Positions 17,696-25,625 of a DNA stretch of 38,640 nucleotides are shown here, piece after piece. The first letter of the stretch is position 1. Every line of letters begins with the position of its first letter. The notes under the pieces were generated by a model that ran no database searches, was not told the origin of the DNA, and saw only the letters and a program-made list of their open reading frames with translations. Source of the stretch: Caldilineaceae bacterium (GTDB lineage: Bacteria; Chloroflexota; Anaerolineae; Caldilineales; Caldilineaceae); contig JAHBVF010000048.1 of NCBI GenBank assembly GCA_019637685.1, positions 1 to 38,640 of the forward strand. Direction: 5' to 3'. The position numbers and the translations under genes are program-made.

Positions 17696-18805
17696 CTAAA
17701 ATGTCGTGCGCAGATCGATGGCCTTTCCACTCTGCGCGCTGCGATAGGCCCCGTCGAAAATCTCGATGACGTGGCGGGCGTGTTCCGCGGTGGAAAGGGT
17801 GGGCGTGCCGTCCCGCAGCAGGTCCACCAGTTGCATCACATCCTCATAGACGTGGGATTCCTCCTGCGCCAGGTGAGGGCCGACCACGTGGGGCAGGCTG
17901 CCGTTCATCCCGTACTGCTCGTCCAGTTCCCGCCCCGGATAGTCGAAGACCTCCCCGTTCAGCTTGTTGCCGTTGATGTTGCCGCCCGTGCCGAAGATCA
18001 GCGGGCGGCCCATCTGGGGCAGCCCCCCCGCGGCCACGCCGTAGACAAACGCAAAGAAATTGTCGCCAAAGTCCAGCACCATCAGCGTATTGTCGTCCAT
18101 ATCCGTGGGCAACTTTTCGCCCCGAAACTCCCGTTCGGTCACCCGCACGCCGGAGAAGCCCGTCACCCGCTTGGCCGGGCCGAGGATGCCGGTCATCGCG
18201 TGCAGACCGTAGACGGTCATATCGTAGAGAGGGCCACCGCCGGGCCGCCGGAAATACCAGGCCGGGTTGATGTTCGTAAGCGGGTCGTCGCCGTGGCGCA
18301 CATTTTCGGCTTCGTGATACGTGCCAAAGGCGGAACCCGTGACGGCCCAGGTCAGCCGCCCCAGCGCGCCGTCTTCAATCATCGCTTTGATGGCCTGGTG
18401 GCGGGGGCGCAGCATCTCGCCGGGGGAGGAGACCAGCTTTACGCCTTTGGCGTTGGCCGCGGCAATGAGCTTGTCGGCTTCATCAACGGTCGTAGTCATT
18501 GTTTTGTTGAAGTGGACATGCACGCCCGCGTCCACACATTGCATCCCCTGCTCAAAATGGAAGCCGATGGGCGAGGCAATCGAGACTGCATCGACTGTGC
18601 CCGAAGCCAGCAATTCCTCCAGGCTGGCAAAGGCGTGCTTTGCACCGAAACGGGCCGCGGCGGCCTCGGCTCGCTCGAAGACCGGGTCGCAGACCGACAC
18701 GACATTCACCCGGTCCTGCACGTCGTCCATTGTCAGATGGGGCAGGATACCGCGCACGGCAATGCTGCCTGTGCCGATGACGCCCATACGTATGGGGTTT
18801 TTCAT
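17696..18805 (-). CDS. Gfo/Idh/MocA family oxidoreductase with altered EKP motif
   Basis: This 369-residue protein has the NAD loop GTGSIA (residues 11-16) and a full C-terminal Gfo/Idh/MocA domain (YDMTVYGLHAMTGILGPAKRV). The family's EKP triad reads Asn100-Lys101-Thr102, so the lysine is kept while its neighbours are changed. The start codon overlaps the stop of the epimerase gene in an ATGA junction, indicating coupled translation. It is the last gene of the sugar importer operon. It is probably a dehydrogenase for a product of the imported sugar, although the altered motif leaves room for another reaction. Confidence 0.92.
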   Translation of the reverse strand: MKNPIRMGVIGTGSIAVRGILPHLTMDDVQDRVNVVSVCDPVFERAEAAAARFGAKHAFASLEELLASGTVDAVSIASPIGFHFEQGMQCVDAGVHVHFNKTMTTTVDEADKLIAAANAKGVKLVSSPGEMLRPRHQAIKAMIEDGALGRLTWAVTGSAFGTYHEAENVRHGDDPLTNINPAWYFRRPGGGPLYDMTVYGLHAMTGILGPAKRVTGFSGVRVTEREFRGEKLPTDMDDNTLMVLDFGDNFFAFVYGVAAGGLPQMGRPLIFGTGGNINGNKLNGEVFDYPGRELDEQYGMNGSLPHVVGPHLAQEESHVYEDVMQLVDLLRDGTPTLSTAEHARHVIEIFDGAYRSAQSGKAIDLRTTF

Positions 18806-19692
18806 AGATGTTCTCTCCAGGAGGTGTGATGCCGCCAGCCGACGGCCTGTTTGAGTTTGTTGCAGTTGAGAAAGGAATCGTGGCCGTCCAGTTGGGCGAC
18901 CAGCGGTAGCAACGCCGGGTTAAAGCGTTCGATCAGTTCGAGCGAGGGTTCCAGTGTGCTGGTGTCGTCGGCGTTGAGGAAGTAGACGTCGTGGGCGGGC
19001 AATTCGGGCGCGGCTTCCATCAGCAGCCGGTGGGCACTGGTCACATCTTCGCTGCCCACCCAACAGTAGAGCCAGGGACTCCAGCTTTGCACGGGTTTGG
19101 CGTTGGCCGCCATCTGCTGCCGTCGTTCCAGGGGGCAGATACCGGCGATGCGGGTGACATACGTGCGGATGCCGTAGGCCCGGCTGTAGGAGGCGAGCAG
19201 GTCTTCCCCGGCCCGTTTGGTGAAGCTGTAGGAATCCTCCGGCCAGGTGGGGTGGGTTTCGTCGATGGGCAGGCGTTCGATGGGGAAAGGGGTGTCGCTG
19301 ATGCGGAAGCCGTGACCCAGCGCACAGTTGCTCCCCGCCATCACAACAGTCTTTACACCCGCCTCCACCGCGGCCTGCATCAGATAGTACGTGCCCAGCA
19401 TATTGGATTTGAAGGTGGCGTCAAAGGGAATGCCCTGCTCCTCGGCCCGTGCGCGCATGGCCGGGTGGTCCACAGGCCAGGGCTGCGCGCCGATGTGCTG
19501 GATGGCGTCCACCCCATCCACGGCCTGTTGACAGTCGGCAAAGTTTGCCAGATCGCCCTGCACCCAGGGCAGGTGGCTGAATTCGTCGGCGGGCTTGCGC
19601 CGGGACATCAACACCAATTCGTAGTCCGCGACCAGATCGCGGATGATATACGCGGCCAGTTTGCCGCTGGCTCCGGTGATGAGTACTTTCAT
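18802..19692 (-). CDS. NAD-dependent epimerase/dehydratase family protein (extended SDR)
   Basis: This 296-residue extended short-chain dehydrogenase has the nucleotide motif ITGASGKLAAYI (residues 5-16). Its catalytic-type pair is Tyr155/Lys159 in SYSFTKRAGED, with Ser121 in MAGSNCALGHG. WVQGDLANFADCQQAV is the usual acidic-residue region after the Rossmann core. UDP-sugar epimerases and uronate (hexuronic acid) dehydrogenases share this layout; in an importer operon the latter is attractive but unproven. It overlaps the downstream dehydrogenase gene by four bases and is separated from the upstream permease gene by an inserted repeat element. Confidence 0.92.
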   Translation of the reverse strand: MKVLITGASGKLAAYIIRDLVADYELVLMSRRKPADEFSHLPWVQGDLANFADCQQAVDGVDAIQHIGAQPWPVDHPAMRARAEEQGIPFDATFKSNMLGTYYLMQAAVEAGVKTVVMAGSNCALGHGFRISDTPFPIERLPIDETHPTWPEDSYSFTKRAGEDLLASYSRAYGIRTYVTRIAGICPLERRQQMAANAKPVQSWSPWLYCWVGSEDVTSAHRLLMEAAPELPAHDVYFLNADDTSTLEPSLELIERFNPALLPLVAQLDGHDSFLNCNKLKQAVGWRHHTSWREHL

Positions 19693-19794
19693 AAGGGGGG
19701 ATTCCTATCTATCGGCGTAAGGGATGGAGAATTCTTGCGTTAGACTCTTCGTGGGTACGATTGCTGGAACCACACTGTCCGAGATTTATCCCTT

Positions 19795-19925
19795 GAGTCT
19801 ACTGCAAAAAGGTCAATTTCACTGCGGAGTCGCGGGGAACGCGGAGGTTTTCTCCTGAATCTCGCCGCGTTGCCTCCGCGTCCTCTGCGACTCCGCGGTG
19901 AGTTTAGAGGCTCTTTGCAATAGAG
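19795..19925. mobile_element. Inverted-repeat element, family 1 (copy B), with 9-bp flanking duplication
   Basis: The ends are CTACTGCAAAAAG and, on the other strand, CTATTGCAAAGAG. Inner arms also pair (GCGGAGTCGCGGGGAACGCGGAGG against CCTCCGCGTCCTCTGCGACTCCGC approximately), so almost the whole element can fold into one hairpin. TTATCCCTT occurs directly on both sides (19786-19794 and 19926-19934). The right copy includes the stop codon of the permease gene. This is what insertion with target duplication would leave. The hairpin separates the permease genes from the epimerase and dehydrogenase genes and could reduce read-through. Confidence 0.7.
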
Positions 19926-20855
19926 TTATCCCTTCAGCCCGGTCAGGGAGATGCCTTCGATAAATGTGCGCTGGGCGAAAAAGAAGGCCAGAAAAATGGG
20001 CAGGGTAATAATCGAACTCACTGCCATCAGATAGGGATAGGCCAGTTTGGTGTTGCCGATCTCCTGCACAGCATTGCGCAGGCGTTGCACACCCAGCGCC
20101 AGCACCCATTTCTCTTCGATGTTGACATAGATCAACGGCCCCAGATAGTCGTTCCAGGAATCCATAAAGGTGAAGAGGGCAACCACTGCCAGCGCGGGAA
20201 TAGAAAGGGGCAGGATAATTTTGAACATTGTCTGCAATTCGTTGGCCCCGTCGATTTTGGCCGCGTCGGAAAGTTCAGTGGGGATGGACATGAAGAACTG
20301 GCGCAGCAAAAAGATGAAGAAGGCGCTGCCAAAGAAGGCCGGGACCACCAAGGGCAGAAAGGTGTTCAGCCAGCCCATCTTCTTGAAAATGATGAAGAGG
20401 GGTACAAGCCGCACCCAGCTCGGAATCATAATTGTTGCCAATACCAGGGCAAAAACAGTATCGCGTCCGATCCAACGCAGACGGGAGAAGGAATAGGCAA
20501 CCAGTGATGTAGACAGAACCGTGCCAATGGTTGCCGGCACGGCGTACATTACGACTGTGTTGTAGGTGAAGAGCCAAAAATTCTCGCTGTTCCAGGCATC
20601 CCAAAAATTATTCCAGAGCGGGGTTGGCGGGAACCAGACGGGTGGCACTGTATAGACTTGGGTGTCGGTTTTGATGGCCGACGAGATCATCCAATAAAAA
20701 GGTAAGAGAAAAGTAACGGCCAGAGCGAGCAGGATTGTGTATTTGAGAATCTCCACGACCCAGTCCTGCCAACTTAATTTGCGCAGCCGACGAATCCCGC
20801 GCTCCCGCTCAACTTGGGTACCCACTACTTTGGGTGTTGCCGCTTGTGTAGTCAT
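19926..20855 (-). CDS. Carbohydrate ABC transporter permease (MalG/UgpE-like)
   Basis: This 309-residue inner-membrane permease has six predicted helices, starting with LLALAVTFLLPFYWMISSAI (residues about 43-62). The periplasmic segment PPVWFPPTPLWNNFWDAW is typical of the CUT1 family. The coupling loop is ELSDAAKIDGANELQTMFKI, followed by ILPLSIPAL. The C-terminus ends FFFAQRTFIEGISLTGLKG, as in MalG-like proteins. It begins 18 bp after the partner permease gene. No ATPase gene is present in the operon. The stop codon lies inside the duplication flanking the inserted element. Confidence 0.95.
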   Translation of the reverse strand: MTTQAATPKVVGTQVERERGIRRLRKLSWQDWVVEILKYTILLALAVTFLLPFYWMISSAIKTDTQVYTVPPVWFPPTPLWNNFWDAWNSENFWLFTYNTVVMYAVPATIGTVLSTSLVAYSFSRLRWIGRDTVFALVLATIMIPSWVRLVPLFIIFKKMGWLNTFLPLVVPAFFGSAFFIFLLRQFFMSIPTELSDAAKIDGANELQTMFKIILPLSIPALAVVALFTFMDSWNDYLGPLIYVNIEEKWVLALGVQRLRNAVQEIGNTKLAYPYLMAVSSIITLPIFLAFFFAQRTFIEGISLTGLKG

Positions 20856-20873
20856 AGCTTCTAAACCTCGTAC

Positions 20874-21794
20874 CTAACGGCTTCCGCCGGCATAGTAGAC
20901 AAAACGTCCGGATGCTCGGAAGAGCAGTACCGTGAAGAATATAATGACAATAAAGAGCATCCAGGCCAGGGCGTTGGCTTTGCCCATACGCAAATAGACA
21001 AAAGCATTGCGGTAGAGAAAGAGCGAGTAGAATTCCGTGGCCTGGTTCGGCCCGCCCTTTGTAAGCAGCCAGGGCAGGGTGAAGTATTGAAAGCCGCCGA
21101 TAAAGCTCATCACTGTGTTGAAGAGAATCACCGGGCTAACGATTGGAATCGTCACATGCCAGAGGCGACGCAGCGCGTTGGCCCCATCCACCGTAGCCGC
21201 TTCGTAGAGGGAAGCAGGCACATCCTGCAGGGTAGCCAGAAAGATCACCATCGCCGCGCCCTGCGCCCACATATGGATCATCACCAGTGTGGGTTTGACG
21301 ACATTGGGATCCGAGAGGAAGGGAACAATGGGCAGCCCGACCGACTGAAGGGTAGCATTGACCGCGCCGTATTGAATGTTGAGCAGAAAGAGCCACACAA
21401 AGGCTGTCACCACCACAGGCACAATCGAAGGGAAGAAAAAGACCGCCCGGAAAAAAGAGCGTCCCATAATCTTCGTATTCAGGAGCAGGGCCATGAGAAA
21501 GGCAGAAAGCACCCCCAACGGTGTGCTGAACACCACCCACCACAGCGTATTGTAGGCGACTATGCGGAAGTCTCCATCGTCGGTGAGCAGACGAATATAA
21601 TTGCTGAGGCCCAAAAAGATTGGCTCACGCAGCAGATCGTAGCGGGTAAAGCTGTAATAGAAGGAAGATACGATGGGGTAAAGCGTAAAACCAAAGAAGC
21701 CGATGAGCCAGGGCGAGGCAAAGAGAAGTCCAATCAGCAGGTCTTTGCGATCTCGGGCCGTTATCGAACGAATGCGTGGGAATCCGATAGTCAT
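20874..21794 (-). CDS. Carbohydrate ABC transporter permease (MalF/UgpA-like)
   Basis: I choose the ATG at 21794 for this 306-residue permease because GGAGGAATAATCCCA precedes it and the resulting MTIGFPRIRS N-terminus fits; an upstream in-frame ATG would add 50 unlikely residues. The first helix is LLIGLLFASPWLIGFFGFTL, followed by YPIVSSFYYSFTRYDLL, the usual CUT1 motif. The coupling loop is ASLYEAATVDGANALRRLWH, then VTIPIVSPVI. It forms the membrane pore with the MalG-like subunit. Confidence 0.94.
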   Translation of the reverse strand: MTIGFPRIRSITARDRKDLLIGLLFASPWLIGFFGFTLYPIVSSFYYSFTRYDLLREPIFLGLSNYIRLLTDDGDFRIVAYNTLWWVVFSTPLGVLSAFLMALLLNTKIMGRSFFRAVFFFPSIVPVVVTAFVWLFLLNIQYGAVNATLQSVGLPIVPFLSDPNVVKPTLVMIHMWAQGAAMVIFLATLQDVPASLYEAATVDGANALRRLWHVTIPIVSPVILFNTVMSFIGGFQYFTLPWLLTKGGPNQATEFYSLFLYRNAFVYLRMGKANALAWMLFIVIIFFTVLLFRASGRFVYYAGGSR

Positions 21795-21900
21795 TGGGAT
21801 TATTCCTCCGATGGGCAAAAATGCGCCGCAGGGGTGCGAGGAGTTGTATGTGGTTTGCAGGATACTGAGCGTTTCGGGAGGTGTACGCCAACTGCTCTGC

Positions 21901-21984
21901 CTACTCAGATGCGACGCACTTGCCAGGAGAATGTCCCCGTGCAAAAAGCGTGTGGCGAGTGCGTCGCACCCTAAGCCTGAGTAG
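21901..21984. repeat. Imperfect inverted repeat between permease and binding-protein genes
   Basis: CTACTCAG (21901-21908) and GCGACGCACTTGCCA (21911-21925) are mirrored by TGGCGAGTGCGTCGC (21953-21967, one mismatch) and CTGAGTAG (21977-21984). It lies in the 243-bp gap between the solute-binding protein gene and the permease genes. It may be a small inverted-repeat element or an mRNA structure that protects the binding-protein transcript end. Confidence 0.6.
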
Positions 21985-22004
21985 TTACGTTCCTTCGTGC
22001 AATT

Positions 22005-22024
22005 TGTGGCTACGTAGCCACAGG
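22005..22024. promoter_or_regulatory. 18-bp perfect palindrome after the binding-protein gene
   Basis: TGTGGCTACGTAGCCACA (22005-22022) is a perfect palindrome 16 bp after the stop of the solute-binding protein gene in the transcribed direction. It could be a transcript-attenuating hairpin that keeps binding protein more abundant than permeases, or a protein binding site. No T run supports a strict terminator. Confidence 0.45.
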
Positions 22025-22037
22025 CCGCTTACCCGGA

Positions 22038-23429
22038 TCAACCGAATCCGGCTTCCTTCCACTCCTTAACCGCCTCGTCCTGGAGCTGGGCCGCTGCCTG
22101 TGTCCCGTTCAGCTCGCCGCGGAATACTTGCTCGCGCAGTTGCTGGTATTGGGTCTCGATAAAGGATTGGATCTCGCAGATGATGAAGGGTCCCCAATAG
22201 TTGGCTTCCTTCACCGAGTCAAAGTAGAACTTCAGGCCCGGATATTTGTCCTGATCGGCATTGTCGAAATAGGGCAGGTAGGCGGGCAGCCAGCCGATCT
22301 GGTCAAAAATCAGATTGCACACGTAATCGCTCTGGATCCACTCGGCCACGGGCCAGGCTTCGTCCTTCAGCTTGCCATCCTTGAAAAGCATGGCCATGTG
22401 GCCGCCGCCAAACTGAATCTTTGTGCCCCGGCGTGATTCTGGAACAGGTACCCAAGTGCTACGGTTGTACTGGGCCACCTCTGGCTTCTCGTTGACCGTC
22501 TCGCCCGGATGCCAGTAGCCCTCAATAATCATCGCCTGCACTTCGGCATTGTAGGAGCCGCCCCAGGTTCCCTGGCCTTCCACCTGGCGCATACCGGCCA
22601 GATTGTCAGGACCAATGATCTTGATAAATTCCCCCATCACATCAAAGGCGACTGCCATCTTTTCATTGTCCAGATCAAATTCTTTCGTGTCTTCGTCGAA
22701 ATAGATGAGATCAAAGGACTCCAGAGCAAACCAGCCATCGTTGCCCGGTCCTGTGCCACCTTCGGCATCATAGGGATCGAGGCCGTATTGAAGTAAATTG
22801 CCCGCGTCGTCGAATTTGGTCAGTGCCTCGTGCCAGACCATTGCATCGTCCCAAGTCACGGGCGGGTTCTCCGGGTCCAGGCCGGCTTCGCCCACCATCC
22901 GTTCGTTATACTCCAGACCTCGGCGCACAAAGCACTCAAAGGCAGGCACACCATAAACTTTGCCCTGGTATTGGATAACTTCCCAGTTGCCAGGGATAAA
23001 GTTTTCCTTGCTGATGATCTCGCTGGCCGCGATGTAGTCATCCAGGGGTACCACAGCCCCCCGGGACATAAAGTCGAGATAATTGTTCAAAATGCCGATG
23101 TCAGGCGGTGTGCCTCCGGCAACTGATGTCAGGATTGCCTCCTGGTTGACGCCCGATTTGAAGTCGATCTGGTTGCCGCTGCCAATGTAGGCTTCCAAAC
23201 CTGGATCGGCCAACAACTGATCTGCAATCTTGCCAGGCTGGCTCCAGAAGACCCAAAATGAGATCGTCTTGCCTTCCACAGAAGGTGCTGCTGCCTCGCC
23301 CCCGCTGCTGGCTGGTTGAGCCTGACCGGCCGGTGCGGCCGGCGCGCACGCGGCCAGCAGGCCGCCCGCAGCCAACATCCCCGCACCGCGCAAAAATGAA
23401 CGACGATTGATCTTGCGATCGCTTTCCAT
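22038..23429 (-). CDS. Carbohydrate ABC transporter substrate-binding lipoprotein (family 1, Tat-type signal)
   Basis: This 463-residue protein starts MESDRKINRRSFLRG, with a twin-arginine motif at residues 9-10. The signal ends in the lipobox LLAAC with Cys28, a combination common in Chloroflexota. An Ala/Pro/Gly-rich linker leads to an SBP_bac_1 domain: ISFWVFWSQPG near the start, GTPPDIGILNNYLDF, VVPLDDYI, and YQGKVYGVPAFE in the first lobe. It is the first gene of the operon and is driven by a strong promoter at 23533-23562. The ligand is presumably a mono- or oligosaccharide. Confidence 0.95.
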   Translation of the reverse strand: MESDRKINRRSFLRGAGMLAAGGLLAACAPAAPAGQAQPASSGGEAAAPSVEGKTISFWVFWSQPGKIADQLLADPGLEAYIGSGNQIDFKSGVNQEAILTSVAGGTPPDIGILNNYLDFMSRGAVVPLDDYIAASEIISKENFIPGNWEVIQYQGKVYGVPAFECFVRRGLEYNERMVGEAGLDPENPPVTWDDAMVWHEALTKFDDAGNLLQYGLDPYDAEGGTGPGNDGWFALESFDLIYFDEDTKEFDLDNEKMAVAFDVMGEFIKIIGPDNLAGMRQVEGQGTWGGSYNAEVQAMIIEGYWHPGETVNEKPEVAQYNRSTWVPVPESRRGTKIQFGGGHMAMLFKDGKLKDEAWPVAEWIQSDYVCNLIFDQIGWLPAYLPYFDNADQDKYPGLKFYFDSVKEANYWGPFIICEIQSFIETQYQQLREQVFRGELNGTQAAAQLQDEAVKEWKEAGFG

Positions 23430-23532
23430 CTGCTACTTCCTCCTCTATAAAGGGTGATGGTGAGTCTGCAAACAATGGGCAATTCAACACAGATCTGCCG
23501 GGGGGGGTACGAATGGCAGGAAGCTTATTTCA

Positions 23533-23562
23533 ATAATACAGGCCCTGCCCGAATATTGTCAA
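23533..23562 (-). promoter_or_regulatory. Sigma-70-type promoter of the sugar importer operon
   Basis: On the - strand a perfect TTGACA (23557-23562) is followed after 18 bases by TATTAT (23533-23538). Transcription would start near 23526, leaving a leader of about 95 bases before the solute-binding protein gene at 23429. It is among the best promoter matches I noticed in the window. Confidence 0.75.
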
Positions 23563-23657
23563 GCGGCAAAAAAGCGCGAATATCGTGGCACTAAAATGGT
23601 CATTGCCTGCCAACTTTTCTCTGTCCCGCACTTTTTTTATGCGCTGCTTCCCTCTGC

Positions 23658-23663
23658 TACAAT
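23658..23663 (+). promoter_or_regulatory. Possible -10 box of the lipoprotein gene
   Basis: TACAAT lies 42 bp before the ATG at 23705. The corresponding -35 region (TTTTAT at 23635-23640) is weak, so the assignment is tentative. Confidence 0.35.
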
Positions 23664-23704
23664 ACAGCTTCAGCTTTCTCGGCGCGATCCGCAAGGAATA
23701 TTTT

Positions 23705-24550
23705 ATGCGAACACCAATTCTGAAAAGCATTCTGGTCGGGTTTGTCGTCCTGCTATTGGCCGCGTGCGCTGACTCCACACCCACGGCCGCGCCCCAGTCA
23801 GGGGCAACACCGCTCCCGGCCACAGCTACTGTTGCACCGCCCACGCCTACACCAGGGCTGCCCGGGGCTACGCCCCAGGCCACGGCCACGCCCGAACCCA
23901 CTTCCGAACCCACGCTGGAACCAACCCACACACCCGCATTGGATGCGTCCCTGCCCGCGGATTGGGTGGCCTTCACCGACGAGGCGCGGGGGCTGATGAT
24001 TCCTCATCCTCCTGTGTGGGAGGTAATGTCGCCCGATGGGGCAGCGTTGGGCAAATTGCTGGCCGAAGCCGAGGCAGGAATGGCAAACGACGGGGTCCAA
24101 ACGATCCTGCATCAGCTAAACAACACACCCGGCGCGCTGGACGCGTTTGCCGCGCTGGGGTTCTTCTTCGACGATCCCACCATCGCCGACAATCACTTTG
24201 TCAGCAATTTTACGGCGATTGTCACCCCCGCGGATGGACTGACGCTGGAGTCATACGCTGAGCTGATGGGGGCCCAATTGGACAGCGTGGACGGGGTTAC
24301 GCTACACACCGGAGAGGTTCTGGGCAGCCTGCGCCCCGGAGGGCTGGACGTGGCTTCTTTGCGCTATTCTATGGATGGCCCAGTCGTCTATGGCCTGCCC
24401 GAAGGCACACAGATCGACGGCTGGCAGTTGGCTCTTCATGACACCCGCGGTGATCGTCTGCTCATCCTTACGATGACCGGCACAGCTGAAAACTTTCCTG
24501 CCCTGGAAGGGATGTTTCGCGTGCTGGTTGCCAACACCCAATTTGAGTGA
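23705..24550 (+). CDS. Hypothetical lipoprotein with Pro/Thr-rich linker
   Basis: I choose the ATG at 23705 for this 281-residue protein, behind AAGGAA, because it gives a clean lipoprotein signal with lipobox LLAAC and Cys21; upstream in-frame ATGs would bury the signal. Residues about 22-80 are a flexible linker rich in Thr, Pro and Ala. A single globular domain follows (about 85-281), starting WVAFTDEARGLMIPHPPVWEV, a pattern seen in exported PsbP-like or 'stress-fold' lipoproteins whose function is usually unknown. It likely sits on the outer face of the cytoplasmic membrane. It diverges from the sugar importer operon. Confidence 0.85.
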   Translation: MRTPILKSILVGFVVLLLAACADSTPTAAPQSGATPLPATATVAPPTPTPGLPGATPQATATPEPTSEPTLEPTHTPALDASLPADWVAFTDEARGLMIPHPPVWEVMSPDGAALGKLLAEAEAGMANDGVQTILHQLNNTPGALDAFAALGFFFDDPTIADNHFVSNFTAIVTPADGLTLESYAELMGAQLDSVDGVTLHTGEVLGSLRPGGLDVASLRYSMDGPVVYGLPEGTQIDGWQLALHDTRGDRLLILTMTGTAENFPALEGMFRVLVANTQFE

Positions 24551-24601
24551 CGGCATCTTTCCGATATCAACCTTCCGAATCCCAACAGCAAAGGCCAAAC
24601 A

Positions 24602-25498
24602 ATGCCCGCACCAGTCCCATCCGGCTACACACGAGGCTCGATTCTTTTTATCCCGGCCTGCCAGGACGAAAAAAGCGAAGGCCATCTGCTCCAATATTTC
24701 TGGGAGGAGGCGGGCGCGTACGGCGCGCGCATTGCTATTGTCGCCGGTGATAAAGAGTCAGCGGCCGTCGCGGCGCGCTGTCGTGCTCTCTTTGCCGAAT
24801 GGGAGACCGATTCGGTAGAAATTCTCTCCATCACCAGCCGGGAGGAGAGCCTGCAACCGGGCAATCTGGAGCAGATCACCGGCGCAACGGGCATTCTGCT
24901 TCTGGGCGAAAACCCCGTGCGCATGGCGACTTTTCTGGGCGGCACACCCCTGGCCCAGGCCATTCGCCGGGCCAACGCCCGGGGCAAAGTGGCAGCGGGC
25001 TATGGCCGGGGCGCGGCCCTGCTCTGCGAGCATATGATTGCCCACGACAGCCGGGCCGCTGACGATACCCACCACCCCTTTCTGCACCGCCATCTGATCC
25101 AGTTTGCGCCGGGCCTGGGGCTGACCAACCGGCTGGTGCTGGACACAATCCCCGCGGAACTGGGCGACAGTTGGAATCGTCTCTCCCGGCTGCTCCACGC
25201 GGTGGCCTACAACCCCTTTCTGGTCGGCGTCTCGCTGGAAGTAGACACCGGCGCGGTCATCTATCAGGACAACAGCCTGGAAATCTTCGGTCGCCACAGC
25301 GCGCTGGTGGTGGATGGCTCTGGCATTACCTACACGGACATCGCCGATTTCCGCAACCCGGACCCGCTCAGTCTGCTGGGTGTAAAAATCCACGCCCTGG
25401 CTGATAACTTCACCTATCACCTGCAAGAGCGCACAGCCCGCCCGCCGGAAAGCAGCGATATCCCCCAAGACGCTGTGCCGGTGAAGGCGATGACGTAA
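24602..25498 (+). CDS. Cyanophycinase-like protein (peptidase S51 fold) lacking catalytic residues
   Basis: This 298-residue protein follows cyanophycinase throughout: GSILFIPACQDEKSEG at the N-terminus, ITGATGILLLGENPVRM, a nucleophile-elbow region, GLGLTNRLVLDTIPAE, and the C-terminal ALVVDGSGITYTDI. The nucleophile motif, usually GTSAGA, reads GYGRGA here, so the serine is Gly135. The His of the usual DQHF segment is also absent (Asp181-Thr182-Ile183). Cyanophycinases release beta-Asp-Arg dipeptides from cyanophycin; this copy probably cannot hydrolyse peptide bonds and may bind a ligand or act as a partner subunit. It lies 51 bp after the lipoprotein gene and 127 bp before an aminotransferase. 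Confidence 0.88.
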   Translation: MPAPVPSGYTRGSILFIPACQDEKSEGHLLQYFWEEAGAYGARIAIVAGDKESAAVAARCRALFAEWETDSVEILSITSREESLQPGNLEQITGATGILLLGENPVRMATFLGGTPLAQAIRRANARGKVAAGYGRGAALLCEHMIAHDSRAADDTHHPFLHRHLIQFAPGLGLTNRLVLDTIPAELGDSWNRLSRLLHAVAYNPFLVGVSLEVDTGAVIYQDNSLEIFGRHSALVVDGSGITYTDIADFRNPDPLSLLGVKIHALADNFTYHLQERTARPPESSDIPQDAVPVKAMT

Positions 25499-25625
25499 GT
25501 AAGTGAAGAAAAGGATAATAGAACAGTAGAATAATAGTGAATGGTGAATAGCGAATTATGAATTGTGAATGATCGCCACGTCACCCCTTTTGCCTTTTGC
25601 CTTACCTCACTCTCTGGAGGAATCT
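25499..25625. other. AT-rich simple-sequence spacer
   Basis: This spacer carries near-repeats of GTGAAT and GAATTATGAATTGTGAATGA, very unlike the GC-rich surroundings. Such AATTATGAATT-type strings are common dispersed junk in related genomes. The last 15 bases hold CTGGAGGAATCT, the ribosome binding site for the aminotransferase. Confidence 0.5.

Noticed and set aside
25499..25625. Possible direct-repeat operator in the AT-rich GTGAAT stretch
   Set aside because: The words are irregular simple sequence of a kind widely dispersed in genomes; no dyad symmetry is present.
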